Positions 1 to 6,711 of a stretch of 64,000 nt of DNA are shown in pieces. Position numbers and translations under genes: made by a program. Source of the stretch: Mycolicibacterium crocinum. Lineage in GTDB: Bacteria; Actinomycetota; Actinomycetes; Mycobacteriales; Mycobacteriaceae. The notes beneath the pieces are model-generated. The model did not search any database, was not told the DNA's origin, and saw nothing but the letters and a program-made list of their open reading frames with translations. Position 1 is the first letter of the stretch; every line of letters starts with the position of its first letter. The DNA lies in NCBI RefSeq assembly GCF_022370635.2, contig NZ_CP092362.2:3596001-3660000 (forward strand), read 5' to 3'.

Positions 1-255
1 GAGATCCACCGTGTGCTGCGCCCGGGCGGGCAGCTGCTGTTCATCGAACACATTCGAGCGAGCTCACGATTCCTCGCGGCCTACCAGGACGTGATGCTGC
101 GTCCATGGCGTGGTTTCGCCGGCGGATGCGTGTGCAACCGTCCGACCCTGGAGTTGATGCATTCCTGCGGGTTCACCGTGCGGGCCGATGCCGCCGTCTG
201 GCACGGGATGCCCGCGATCGTTCACCCGCTCGCGATCGGGCGGGCCACTGCATGA
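1..255 (+). CDS. SAM-dependent methyltransferase, C-terminal fragment (5' end outside window)
   Basis: The reading frame is open from the first base (E-I-H-R-V-L-R-P-G-G), so the gene begins before the window; the GTG at 13 is probably internal. The 'LRPGGQLLFIEH' stretch is the post-motif III strand of class I methyltransferases (LkPGG-x-lhhhE), normally about 70-80 residues before the C terminus, which matches the 80 residues seen. The tail (RPTLELMHSCGF) resembles the substrate-side cap of small-molecule methyltransferases of the Methyltransf_11 type. The SAM-binding glycine motif is not in the window, so the substrate cannot be inferred. The stop overlaps the ATG of the next gene by 4 nt (ATGA), implying translational coupling to the PGRS-like protein. 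Confidence 0.75.
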   Translation, partial: EIHRVLRPGGQLLFIEHIRASSRFLAAYQDVMLRPWRGFAGGCVCNRPTLELMHSCGFTVRADAAVWHGMPAIVHPLAIGRATA

Positions 256-1553
256 GGGCTATGCACTACGTGCACGCTGGGCTCGCCGGCCTCGCCGGAT
301 CCGGTTACATGGTCGCCGCTGTGGTGTCAGCGGCACCGGCAAACGCTGCGCCACAATGCAATTCGATCGTTCAGTTCTGTGGTGACAACTCGCTGGCGCC
401 AGTGGCTTTCGCACCCGGTGCGCCAGCTCCGATCGTTCTCGTCGGCGAGGGCACTGCCGACCATCCGAACGGCGGACTGTTGGTCGGCAATGGATACAGC
501 CCTGACCCGACGACCTGCGGCACGGCATGCAAAGGCGGCAATGGCGGCTGGCTGTTCGGCAATGGTGGCAACGGGGCCAACGGCGGTACTGGCGGCGACG
601 CAGGACTGTTCGGTTTGGGCGGTCGCGGCGGTGGCGGCACCGCCGCGCACATCGACGGCGGAATGGGTGGCCACGGCGGCATCCTGATGGGCAGCGGCGG
701 TGACGGCGGTGACGGCGCCAGCGGTGGCGGCACGGGCGGGCGCGGCGGTGACGGAGGCATTTTCGGCGGGTTCGGTGGCCACGGCGGGCGAGGCGGAGAA
801 GGATCGGCCGGCAGCAACGGCGGCACCGGTGGTCGCGGCGGAGATGCAGGCCTATTCGGTGACCTCGGGGGCAACGGTGGCGACGGAGGTCGGGGCAACG
901 GCAACGTGAGCAACGGCGGTGCGGGCGGCGCCGGCGGTAACGGTGGACTGATTCACACCGGAGGTGGCGGCGGCCAAGGGGGTGACGCCGGCACCAACGG
1001 AGCCGGCGGTCAGGGCGGCCACGGCGGCAACGGCGGAGTCGTCAACGGCCGGGGCGGATTCGGTGGCGATGCTGGAAATGCCAGCAGCAGCGGAGGTTTT
1101 AGTGGCGGCAGAGGCGGCGACGGCGGCACCGGTGGCTTCTTCGGTGTTGGCGGTGGCGGCGGCGACGGCGGTACCGGAGGCGGCACGACGAATGGCACCG
1201 CAGGTAGGGGCGGCGACGGCGGGTCGGGTGGCAGCGGCGGAATGTCCGGCGGCGACGGTGGGGTCGGTGGTCGCGGCGGCAGTGCGACCACCGGCGCCGG
1301 CGGCCAGGGCGGCCGAGGTGGCCAGGGCGGTGCCGGCGTGATTTTCGGCGGCCACGGCGGTACGGGTGGCCACGGCGGGAACAGCGCATCCGGACCGGGC
1401 GGGGCCGGTGGCTCCGGCGCCAACGGCGGTACCGGCGTCGGCGGGACGACACCAGGTCAGAATGGGACGGCGGGCAGTCCGCCTATCGGTGGTACCGGCG
1501 GTGCCGGCGGTCCGGGTGGCCGGGGCGCGCGCCCCGGCGACAGCCCGCGCTAG
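252..1553 (+). CDS. Secreted PGRS-like glycine-rich protein lacking a PE domain
   Basis: 433 residues from the ATG at 252, chosen because it makes a 4-nt overlap with the upstream stop and is followed by a plausible signal peptide (hydrophobic GLAGLAGSGYMVAAVVSA, cleavage near APANAAP). Four cysteines (about residues 35, 42, 88, 92) sit before the repeats. From about residue 94 the protein is almost pure GGX/GGXGGX tandem repeat with short LFG/IFG/LMG insertions, as in the PGRS domain of PE_PGRS proteins. The segment 'NGGLLVGNG' just before the repeats resembles the GRPLI-type linker that joins PE to PGRS in M. tuberculosis. No PE domain (N-terminal PE helices, YxxxD/E) is present, so export would be Sec-dependent rather than ESX. 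Function unknown; a surface-exposed parallel-helix glycine domain is the family expectation. Confidence 0.8.
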   Translation: MRAMHYVHAGLAGLAGSGYMVAAVVSAAPANAAPQCNSIVQFCGDNSLAPVAFAPGAPAPIVLVGEGTADHPNGGLLVGNGYSPDPTTCGTACKGGNGGWLFGNGGNGANGGTGGDAGLFGLGGRGGGGTAAHIDGGMGGHGGILMGSGGDGGDGASGGGTGGRGGDGGIFGGFGGHGGRGGEGSAGSNGGTGGRGGDAGLFGDLGGNGGDGGRGNGNVSNGGAGGAGGNGGLIHTGGGGGQGGDAGTNGAGGQGGHGGNGGVVNGRGGFGGDAGNASSSGGFSGGRGGDGGTGGFFGVGGGGGDGGTGGGTTNGTAGRGGDGGSGGSGGMSGGDGGVGGRGGSATTGAGGQGGRGGQGGAGVIFGGHGGTGGHGGNSASGPGGAGGSGANGGTGVGGTTPGQNGTAGSPPIGGTGGAGGPGGRGARPGDSPR

Positions 1554-1688
1554 CCGCTACTCCCAGCGCTTCGCCATGCCCGGCTGAGCAGAGCCGCGGC
1601 ATCTGCATCATTTGACCCATAGGCCCGTGCCGAGAACACATAGTTCGGCCGAAGAGCCTGGCCTGCTCCGCGCCATACGTTGAGCCGC

Positions 1689-1976
1689 ATGAACACGATC
1701 ACAGGCATCACGAAGTTGGCGGTCTACGGCGCACTGCTCGGCGGCATCGGCGCTGCCGCTCTCGGTATCGGAACCGGCCTGGCACAGGCCGACGCCGCGG
1801 GGCCCGCGGTTACCCACCAGGTCCAGTCATACGACCGCGGCGACCAGGAAGTCGTGGAGCGGGGTCACCCGATCCCGATCCACGGCGACGACAGCGGCAC
1901 CCACATCCCCGGCTCTGTGCATACGGCTCCCCCGGCGAGCGTCGGCCACCCGATCAGTGCGGATCGCGGCAAATAG
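1689..1976 (+). CDS. Small secreted protein of unknown function
   Basis: 95 residues from the ATG at 1689 (a TTG 9 nt upstream is in frame but less likely). The N terminus has a lysine followed by a long Ala/Gly/Leu stretch (LAVYGALLGGIGAAALGIGTGLAQA) ending in an AQADA signal-peptidase site. The mature part is about 65 residues, polar, rich in His, Pro and Gly, without cysteines, which suggests an unstructured exported peptide. Such short signal-peptide proteins are common in mycobacteria and have no assigned role. The gene is flanked by 135 nt upstream and 42 nt downstream. It may be transcribed independently of the PGRS-like gene. Confidence 0.65.
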   Translation: MNTITGITKLAVYGALLGGIGAAALGIGTGLAQADAAGPAVTHQVQSYDRGDQEVVERGHPIPIHGDDSGTHIPGSVHTAPPASVGHPISADRGK

Positions 1977-2018
1977 AGCCGCGCCGGACCTACCATTCCA
2001 CCAACCAAGGAGACGCTG

Positions 2019-3491
2019 ATGACGCAATCCGTGACTGCCAACGAAGCAGCCGACGAATTCTGCGAAGACTGCGGCTATGAGCCGGAGCTCAAGCGGACAC
2101 TGAATGGCTTTCAGGTGTTTGCCATTTCGTTCGCCTCGCTGTCCGTCGCGGTCGGCATCTTCGCCACTTATGACGACGTGCTGCGTGACTCCGGACCGGT
2201 CGGCATCTGGCTGTTCCCGATCGTCGCCATCGGACAGATCCTGGTGGCGTTGGTGTACGCGCAGTTCGCCGCCCGCATCCCGTTGAGCGGTTCGTCGTAT
2301 GCGTGGGCGTCGCGCCTGGCCAGTCCGAAGATCGGATGGTTCTTCGGCTGGCTCGCAGTCCTCAGTGCTGTCGCCAGTCCGGTGACGATCGACAACGCCC
2401 TGGCCAGTCAGTGCCTGATGCCACTTCTGGGCATGGAGCCGAGCGAGACCACCGCGCGCATCATCACAGTGATCGTGTTGGTGATTCAGGCGATCCTGGC
2501 GATCGCCGCTACACGCATCGTCGGGTGGGTCAACTCGCTGTCGGTCGGCGTCGAGCTCGGCATTCTCCTGGTGATCGGTATCGCGTTGACCATCGCCATC
2601 GTGGTGAGCGGCAACGCCGCACCCGCCAACCTGTTCTCTCGCGGCGTCACCGAAGGGAACCCGAACTTCTGGGCCATCGGCGGTGGGTTGATGGCCGCAT
2701 CGATCATGGGCCTGTCCACTCTCGTCGGCTTCGAGACGGCGTCGAATATGGCTGAGGAGGCCAAGAATCCGACACGCAGCGTTCCGCGCGCGATCATCGG
2801 ATCCGTGACGGCTGCCTCGGTTCTCGGGATGGTGTTCGTCATCATCCTCACGGTGTCGATCACCGACATGGCGAAGGTGTCTAACACCGAATCTCCGGTC
2901 GCCGAAATCATGAACCAGCGCTTCGGACCCGGGTTCGAGCGGCCGTTGCTCGCCGCCATCACGCTCGCTTTCTTCGGCGCCGCGTTGGTCAGCATGGTGT
3001 CAGGCGCCCGCTACATCTATGCCATGTCCCGCGACGGACGCTTCCCGGCCAGCAAGGTGATGGGACGGGTCAACGCGAAGACACGCACCCCGATTCCGGC
3101 GACGGTCCTGGTGCTGGCCGTGGGTGTGATCCTGATGGCTCTCATGCCGGGAGACGCTCTGTTGCAACTGATCATGGCCGGCGCGATCGTGACGATCCTG
3201 CCCTACCTGATGACGATCGTCCTGTACCTGGCGACCCGCCACAAGCTCGACCGCAAACCGGGCGGGTTCGACCTCGGCCGCTGGGAATGGCCGGTCGCGA
3301 TCGGAGCCCTTGTGTGGGTGATCATTTCACTGTTCGTGGTGATCGCGACCTCACCGACGTCGGCGCCGATCGTGCTCGCCTTCGGGTTGTCCGCCGCCGG
3401 GCTGCTGTACTTCGGCTACATGTGGAAGTTCAACCGCACCGTTCTCGAGCATGAGCCCGGCGATCCCAACATGTTCGAAGAGGTGAAGTGA
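2019..3491 (+). CDS. APC-family amino-acid/amine permease
   Basis: 490 residues, about 12 hydrophobic segments, the size usual for amino acid-polyamine-organocation permeases. The diagnostic block after TM6 is present near residue 236 (GFETASNMAEEAKNPTRSVP), matching the family consensus GfEtaxNxAEExKNPxRxhPr. The polar, slightly acidic N terminus (ADEFCEDCGYEPELKRTLNG) ends in the usual 'LkRxLxxf' before TM1. A clear ribosome site (AAGGAG) stands 7 nt before the ATG. The stop overlaps the start of the flavoprotein oxidase gene, so the pair likely imports an amine or amino acid and oxidises it or a derivative. The substrate cannot be assigned from sequence. Confidence 0.9.
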   Translation: MTQSVTANEAADEFCEDCGYEPELKRTLNGFQVFAISFASLSVAVGIFATYDDVLRDSGPVGIWLFPIVAIGQILVALVYAQFAARIPLSGSSYAWASRLASPKIGWFFGWLAVLSAVASPVTIDNALASQCLMPLLGMEPSETTARIITVIVLVIQAILAIAATRIVGWVNSLSVGVELGILLVIGIALTIAIVVSGNAAPANLFSRGVTEGNPNFWAIGGGLMAASIMGLSTLVGFETASNMAEEAKNPTRSVPRAIIGSVTAASVLGMVFVIILTVSITDMAKVSNTESPVAEIMNQRFGPGFERPLLAAITLAFFGAALVSMVSGARYIYAMSRDGRFPASKVMGRVNAKTRTPIPATVLVLAVGVILMALMPGDALLQLIMAGAIVTILPYLMTIVLYLATRHKLDRKPGGFDLGRWEWPVAIGALVWVIISLFVVIATSPTSAPIVLAFGLSAAGLLYFGYMWKFNRTVLEHEPGDPNMFEEVK

Positions 3492-4849
3492 TCATGACCG
3501 CAAGCACCGTTCTCACCGGCCAGGTGGTCCGTCCCGGTGACGCCGACTATGCCGACGCCAGCAGGGGCTGGAACCACTTCTTCACCCACCGGCCGGCGGC
3601 CGTTGTGTACGCGCTTACCGCCGAGGACGTGGTCAACGCGCTGACATGGGCACGGCAGCAGAATGTTTCGGTACGAGTCCGCAGCGGCGGCCACGCGCTG
3701 GAAGGTTGGTCCGGCGTCGACGACGGCGTCGTCATCGACGTCAGCAAGATCAAATCGGTGACCATCGACGCGGACGCACATACGGCCACCGTCGGGGCCG
3801 GACTCAACCAGCTGGAGGCGGTCACCGGGCTGGGCGCCGCGGGGTTCGCGGCGCCCACCGGAACCGAAGGAAGCGTCGGGCTGGTCGGCGCGACGCTCGG
3901 CGGCGGCTTCGGCTTGTTGACCCGCATGTACGGGATGGCCTCGGACAACCTGCTGGCGGCCGAGGTCGTGGTCGCCTCAGCTGACGGTGGTGCCGAAGTG
4001 GTCATCGCCGACGACGAGCACAATCCGGACCTGCTGTGGGCGCTGCGTGGAGCCGGCAACGGCAACTTCGGAATTGTCACGTCGCTGACGTACCGGATTC
4101 ATCCCCTGACGCAGGCGATCTTCGTTGTGGCGACCTGGCGCGGGCTGGACCACCTTGAAGCGATCTTCGAGGAGTGGCAGCGGTGCGCGCCGTACGTCGA
4201 CAACAGAATGACCAGTCAGCTGGAGATCGAGGGCGACCGGGTCGGTCTCCATGCCGTCCTCGCCGGCGGCTCGGAAGTCGAGGCGCTGCAGCTACTTTCA
4301 CCAATCCTGGCGATCGGTAGCCCCGACGTCGTGGTGCAGAACGCGAGTTGGCCACAGATCTACGCGGGCTTCCAGATACCCATCGAGGAGGAACCTGCCA
4401 ACTGGAAGTTCACCTCACAGTTCATCACCGAACCGATGCCGCCCGAGGCGGTGCGCATCATCGCCGAGTTCATGGCGAAAGCGCCGGCGGGGTGCAACTA
4501 CTTCACCAACGCGTTCGGCGGTGCGGTCGTGGCCAGTGAAGCCTCGAGCGGCTCGGCCTTCGCGCACCGCGGTGCGCTGTACTACGCCGAACCGGGTGCC
4601 GGCTGGGGTGTCCGCGGCGGCGCACCGGCTTTCGATGACGAGACCGCAGCGGTTCTTGCGTGGGTGGCCGAGATGAGCGAGGCGTTGGCGCCCTACGTCA
4701 ACGGCGCGTACGTCAATGTGCCCAACGCCGGTATGCCGGATTGGGAGCACGCGTACTGGGGCGCCAACGTCGACCGGTTGCGGCAGATCAAGGCGACCTA
4801 CGATCCCGACAACGTGTTCACCTACGAGCAGAGCATTTCAGCGAGCTAG
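3488..4849 (+). CDS. FAD-linked oxidoreductase, berberine-bridge (BBE) / PCMH type
   Basis: 453 residues from GTG 3488 (GTGA overlap with the permease stop); ATG 3494 with AGAGGTG upstream is an equally good start. The N-terminal PCMH-type FAD domain carries RSGGHALEGWS with His69, the residue that forms the 8-alpha-histidyl flavin bond in this family. At the position of the second covalent link (Cys of the CxxVGxxGxxLGGGxG motif in bicovalent members) there is Glu-Gly, so the flavin should be bound once only. The C-terminal BBE motif DPDNVFTYEQSI binds the flavin pyrimidine side. These enzymes oxidise alcohols, sugars or amines with oxygen. The TAG stop lies within the left target duplication of the neighbouring IS element. 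Confidence 0.88.
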   Translation: MIMTASTVLTGQVVRPGDADYADASRGWNHFFTHRPAAVVYALTAEDVVNALTWARQQNVSVRVRSGGHALEGWSGVDDGVVIDVSKIKSVTIDADAHTATVGAGLNQLEAVTGLGAAGFAAPTGTEGSVGLVGATLGGGFGLLTRMYGMASDNLLAAEVVVASADGGAEVVIADDEHNPDLLWALRGAGNGNFGIVTSLTYRIHPLTQAIFVVATWRGLDHLEAIFEEWQRCAPYVDNRMTSQLEIEGDRVGLHAVLAGGSEVEALQLLSPILAIGSPDVVVQNASWPQIYAGFQIPIEEEPANWKFTSQFITEPMPPEAVRIIAEFMAKAPAGCNYFTNAFGGAVVASEASSGSAFAHRGALYYAEPGAGWGVRGGAPAFDDETAAVLAWVAEMSEALAPYVNGAYVNVPNAGMPDWEHAYWGANVDRLRQIKATYDPDNVFTYEQSISAS

Positions 4850-4850
4850 C
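4845..4850. repeat. Left target-site duplication of the IS481-family element (GCTAGC)
   Basis: GCTAGC directly precedes the first IS base and is repeated directly after the last. It fits the NCTAGN target known for IS481. It contains the TAG stop of the plus-strand oxidase and, read in the other direction, the TAG stop of the transposase. Confidence 0.9.
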
Positions 4851-5823
4851 TGTTCTTCACGGGCAGGTTGTGAACGCGTAGGCGGTCGATTGGTGTCTTG
4901 CTCTTGATGCCGGTGTGGGGTCGATGGTGATTGTAGTGATGTAGCCAGCTCTGGTAGGTCGCTGCGCGGGCTTCATCGGAGAAGTAGGTCTGGGCGTAGG
5001 CCCATTCCTGGTTGAGGGTGCGGTTGAATCGCTCGACCTTTCCGTTGGTTTGCGGGCGGTAGGGGCGGGTCTTCTTGTGAGCGATATCGTCGCCCAACGC
5101 TTCAGCGAAAAGCTTTGATCGATAACAGGATCCGTTATCGGTGAGGACCCGTTTAACCACAATGTCGTGCTCGCCGAAGAAGGCCTTGGCACGTCCCCAG
5201 AACGCTGATGCGGTCTCTTTACGTTCGTCGGTGAGGATCTCTGAGTAGGCCAGCCGGGAGTGGTCATCGACCGCGTGGTGCAGGTAGGCATAACCGCGGC
5301 CCTGCTTTTTGTTGTGGCGATTGCCGATCGTGCGACCCAGCTTGCGATGCCCGCCCCCGTCGGGGATACGACCAAGCTTTTTGATGTCGACATGGATCAG
5401 ATCCCCGGGCGCAGCGTGTTCGTAGCGACGCGCCTTGGCTCGCCGCACTGGCAGACCGCTGGCCTGATCCAAATCACGCAGCAGCGGCATCCGGTAGCGG
5501 CGCAGTACCGCCTCAACGGTCGAGCGGGGTAGTCGCAAGTGAGCGGCGATGCGGTGCGGGCCCCACCGACGCGTGAAGCGCACCTTGATAATCCGGCGTT
5601 CCCGACGCCGCGCCAGCTGCCGCGGGCTGCGATGCGGTCGACTGGACTGGTCGTTCATCGCCTCCTGGCCGCCGACGCGGTACCGGTCGGCCCACTTCTT
5701 GGCCGTGGCGCTCGAGCACTGAAATCGTTCTGCGGCCCGAGCGTAAGTCCATCCGTCCTCGACGACACAACGAGCCAGCCGCAACCGGCCCTTCGGAGTC
5801 AAACAGGCATTAGCGTGAACCAT
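4846..5823 (-). CDS. IS481-family DDE transposase
   Basis: 325 residues. The N-terminal half has the winged-helix/HTH of this family (TPKGRLRLARCVVEDGW...AAERFQCSSATAKKW), and the C-terminal half is an rve-type RNase H fold with the triad D146 (HVDIKK), D229 (TDNGS) and E264 (KVERFNRTL), i.e. 34 residues between the last two. The typical 'YRPQTNGKVERFN' block is intact. The last sense codon straddles the IS boundary and the TAG stop is supplied by the GCTAGC target duplication, not by the element. The start ATG is preceded by GAGAGG, which is buried in a predicted hairpin. Confidence 0.96.
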   Translation of the reverse strand: MVHANACLTPKGRLRLARCVVEDGWTYARAAERFQCSSATAKKWADRYRVGGQEAMNDQSSRPHRSPRQLARRRERRIIKVRFTRRWGPHRIAAHLRLPRSTVEAVLRRYRMPLLRDLDQASGLPVRRAKARRYEHAAPGDLIHVDIKKLGRIPDGGGHRKLGRTIGNRHNKKQGRGYAYLHHAVDDHSRLAYSEILTDERKETASAFWGRAKAFFGEHDIVVKRVLTDNGSCYRSKLFAEALGDDIAHKKTRPYRPQTNGKVERFNRTLNQEWAYAQTYFSDEARAATYQSWLHHYNHHRPHTGIKSKTPIDRLRVHNLPVKNS

Positions 5824-5927
5824 GAGGACCTCTCGGTGATCGATGTGCGTGTGGTAACCACACCGATACCGGAGGTCCTCACCTATAACCGCTCACCACG
5901 CCGTTCACAACCTGTCGAAGAGTTACA
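4851..5927 (-). mobile_element. Complete IS481-family insertion sequence, 1077 bp
   Basis: The ends read TGT...ACA. Aligning the left end (from 4851) with the reverse complement of the right end (from 5927) gives imperfect 26-bp terminal inverted repeats (19/26 identical), with a perfect 13-bp core CAGGTTGTGAACG at 4864-4876 and 5902-5914. Both sides carry the 6-bp direct repeat GCTAGC. A single full-length transposase gene fills the element and reads leftwards. Intact ends, intact transposase and an exact target duplication indicate recent and probably still competent insertion. Confidence 0.93.
5823..5881 (-). promoter_or_regulatory. Inverted repeat that can sequester the transposase ribosome site and start codon
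   Basis: Ten-base arms TGAGGACCTC (5823-5832) and GAGGTCCTCA (5872-5881) are perfect complements, extended inward by CGGT/ACCG after one bulged base. The loop contains a further 15-nt palindrome, GTGTGGT-A-ACCACAC (5849-5863). On the transposase strand the 3' arm holds the GAGAGG ribosome site and the A of the ATG. Transcripts entering from outside would include both arms and fold, limiting translation. Such protection from impinging transcription is known for IS10/IS50. Here it is inferred from sequence only. Confidence 0.6.
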
Positions 5928-5933
5928 GCTAGC
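5928..5933. repeat. Right target-site duplication of the IS481-family element (GCTAGC)
   Basis: Direct copy of the left GCTAGC. Its complement provides the TAG stop codon of the minus-strand PPOX-fold gene. Confidence 0.9.
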
Positions 5934-6417
5934 CGCGGTTCATCAAGTCCGCGAGGAAGCCCGGCAACCGGCCTGCGCCGAAGTCGTAGTACCGCGCCCA
6001 CAGCGGCGTGATCGAAATGCGCACCATCGTCGGATATGTCGAGTGCACGGTTCGTTCGAACTCGGCGAGCTGCTCACCGCTCATCGAGTTGCGCGCGGAC
6101 GCCAGGTACTCCTCGGTGACGCCGTCGACGGTCTCGAGCGTCGCCAGACCGCGCACAAGGAGCGCCCTGGCATCTTCCGGGGACGACCCGCCGTCGATCG
6201 TCAGAGCCACCTGCGGACGAGCGGCCAGCGCGCGGGCTTTCGGTGAGGTCGGGGCCGTGGACACGACGATGCGGTCACCGGTCCAGTGGAAGCCGACGGG
6301 AATGACCCGCGGGAAGCCATCGTGGCCGTTGTAGGCCAAGCGGGCCATCGAACCGCCGAGCAGCATCTGAGCGCCGGGATGATTGAGCTCGTCCGCCAAC
6401 TGCTGGCTGTCCATCAT
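5929..6417 (-). CDS. Pyridoxamine 5'-phosphate oxidase (PPOX)-fold protein
   Basis: 162 residues from the first of two adjacent ATG codons (MMDSQQLADELNHPGAQ). An in-frame GTG 108 nt upstream would add an Arg/Gly-rich extension that looks non-coding, so the shorter start is preferred, although no ribosome site is seen. The split-barrel pattern is clear: 'ARLAYNGHDGFPRVIPVGFHWTGDRIVVST' followed by 'KARALAARPQVALTIDG' is the FMN- or F420-binding core of PPOX/FDR proteins, and 'PTMVRISITPLWARYYDFGAGRLPG' is the closing strand. Mycobacteria have many such F420- or flavin-linked enzymes with unknown substrates. The stop codon lies in the right IS target duplication. Confidence 0.75.
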   Translation of the reverse strand: MMDSQQLADELNHPGAQMLLGGSMARLAYNGHDGFPRVIPVGFHWTGDRIVVSTAPTSPKARALAARPQVALTIDGGSSPEDARALLVRGLATLETVDGVTEEYLASARNSMSGEQLAEFERTVHSTYPTMVRISITPLWARYYDFGAGRLPGFLADLMNRG

Positions 6418-6711
6418 GCAGGCCGTGCCGGCTGCAGCGGGCCGATGTAGCTCCCCGGATGGCTCGCGGCATCCTCCGGCGACGCGGGCGCACTTGTGCT
6501 CAGGCTCAGTGAATCGACGGCGCACGCGGGCAGGGCTGATGCGGCAGGACTCGGCACTGAAGCAATGCTGACCATCGCGACGCCCCTTTCCGCTCCGAGA
6601 AGTCTCCCACGAATCTCTGACGCAGCTTCTGGCGGAACAGCCCGCGCCTCTGAGAGGGCGGTGCTGCTCGATCAGATGCTGGGTGCCATCACATCGCTTT
6701 GGTCGAGTTGA
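6418..6711. other. Intergenic region, no supported gene
   Basis: 294 nt between the PPOX gene and the Ig-repeat surface protein. It contains only short open frames with no ribosome site or recognisable product, and should contain the PPOX promoter. I see no strong hairpin or consensus promoter in it. Confidence 0.5.

Noticed and set aside
327..1452. Long minus-strand frames rich in Pro/Arg opposite the PGRS-like gene
   Set aside because: They are the mirror of GGX codons (CCG/GCC repeats), have no ribosome sites and no recognisable domains.
252..1553. Possible CRISPR array or tandem DNA repeat
   Set aside because: The periodicity is of Gly codons, with irregular unit length and no spacers of fixed size; no CRISPR array was seen anywhere in the window.
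1612..1644. TTGACC and CATAGT as a promoter for the small secreted protein
   Set aside because: The spacing is 21 nt, too long for a sigma-A promoter.
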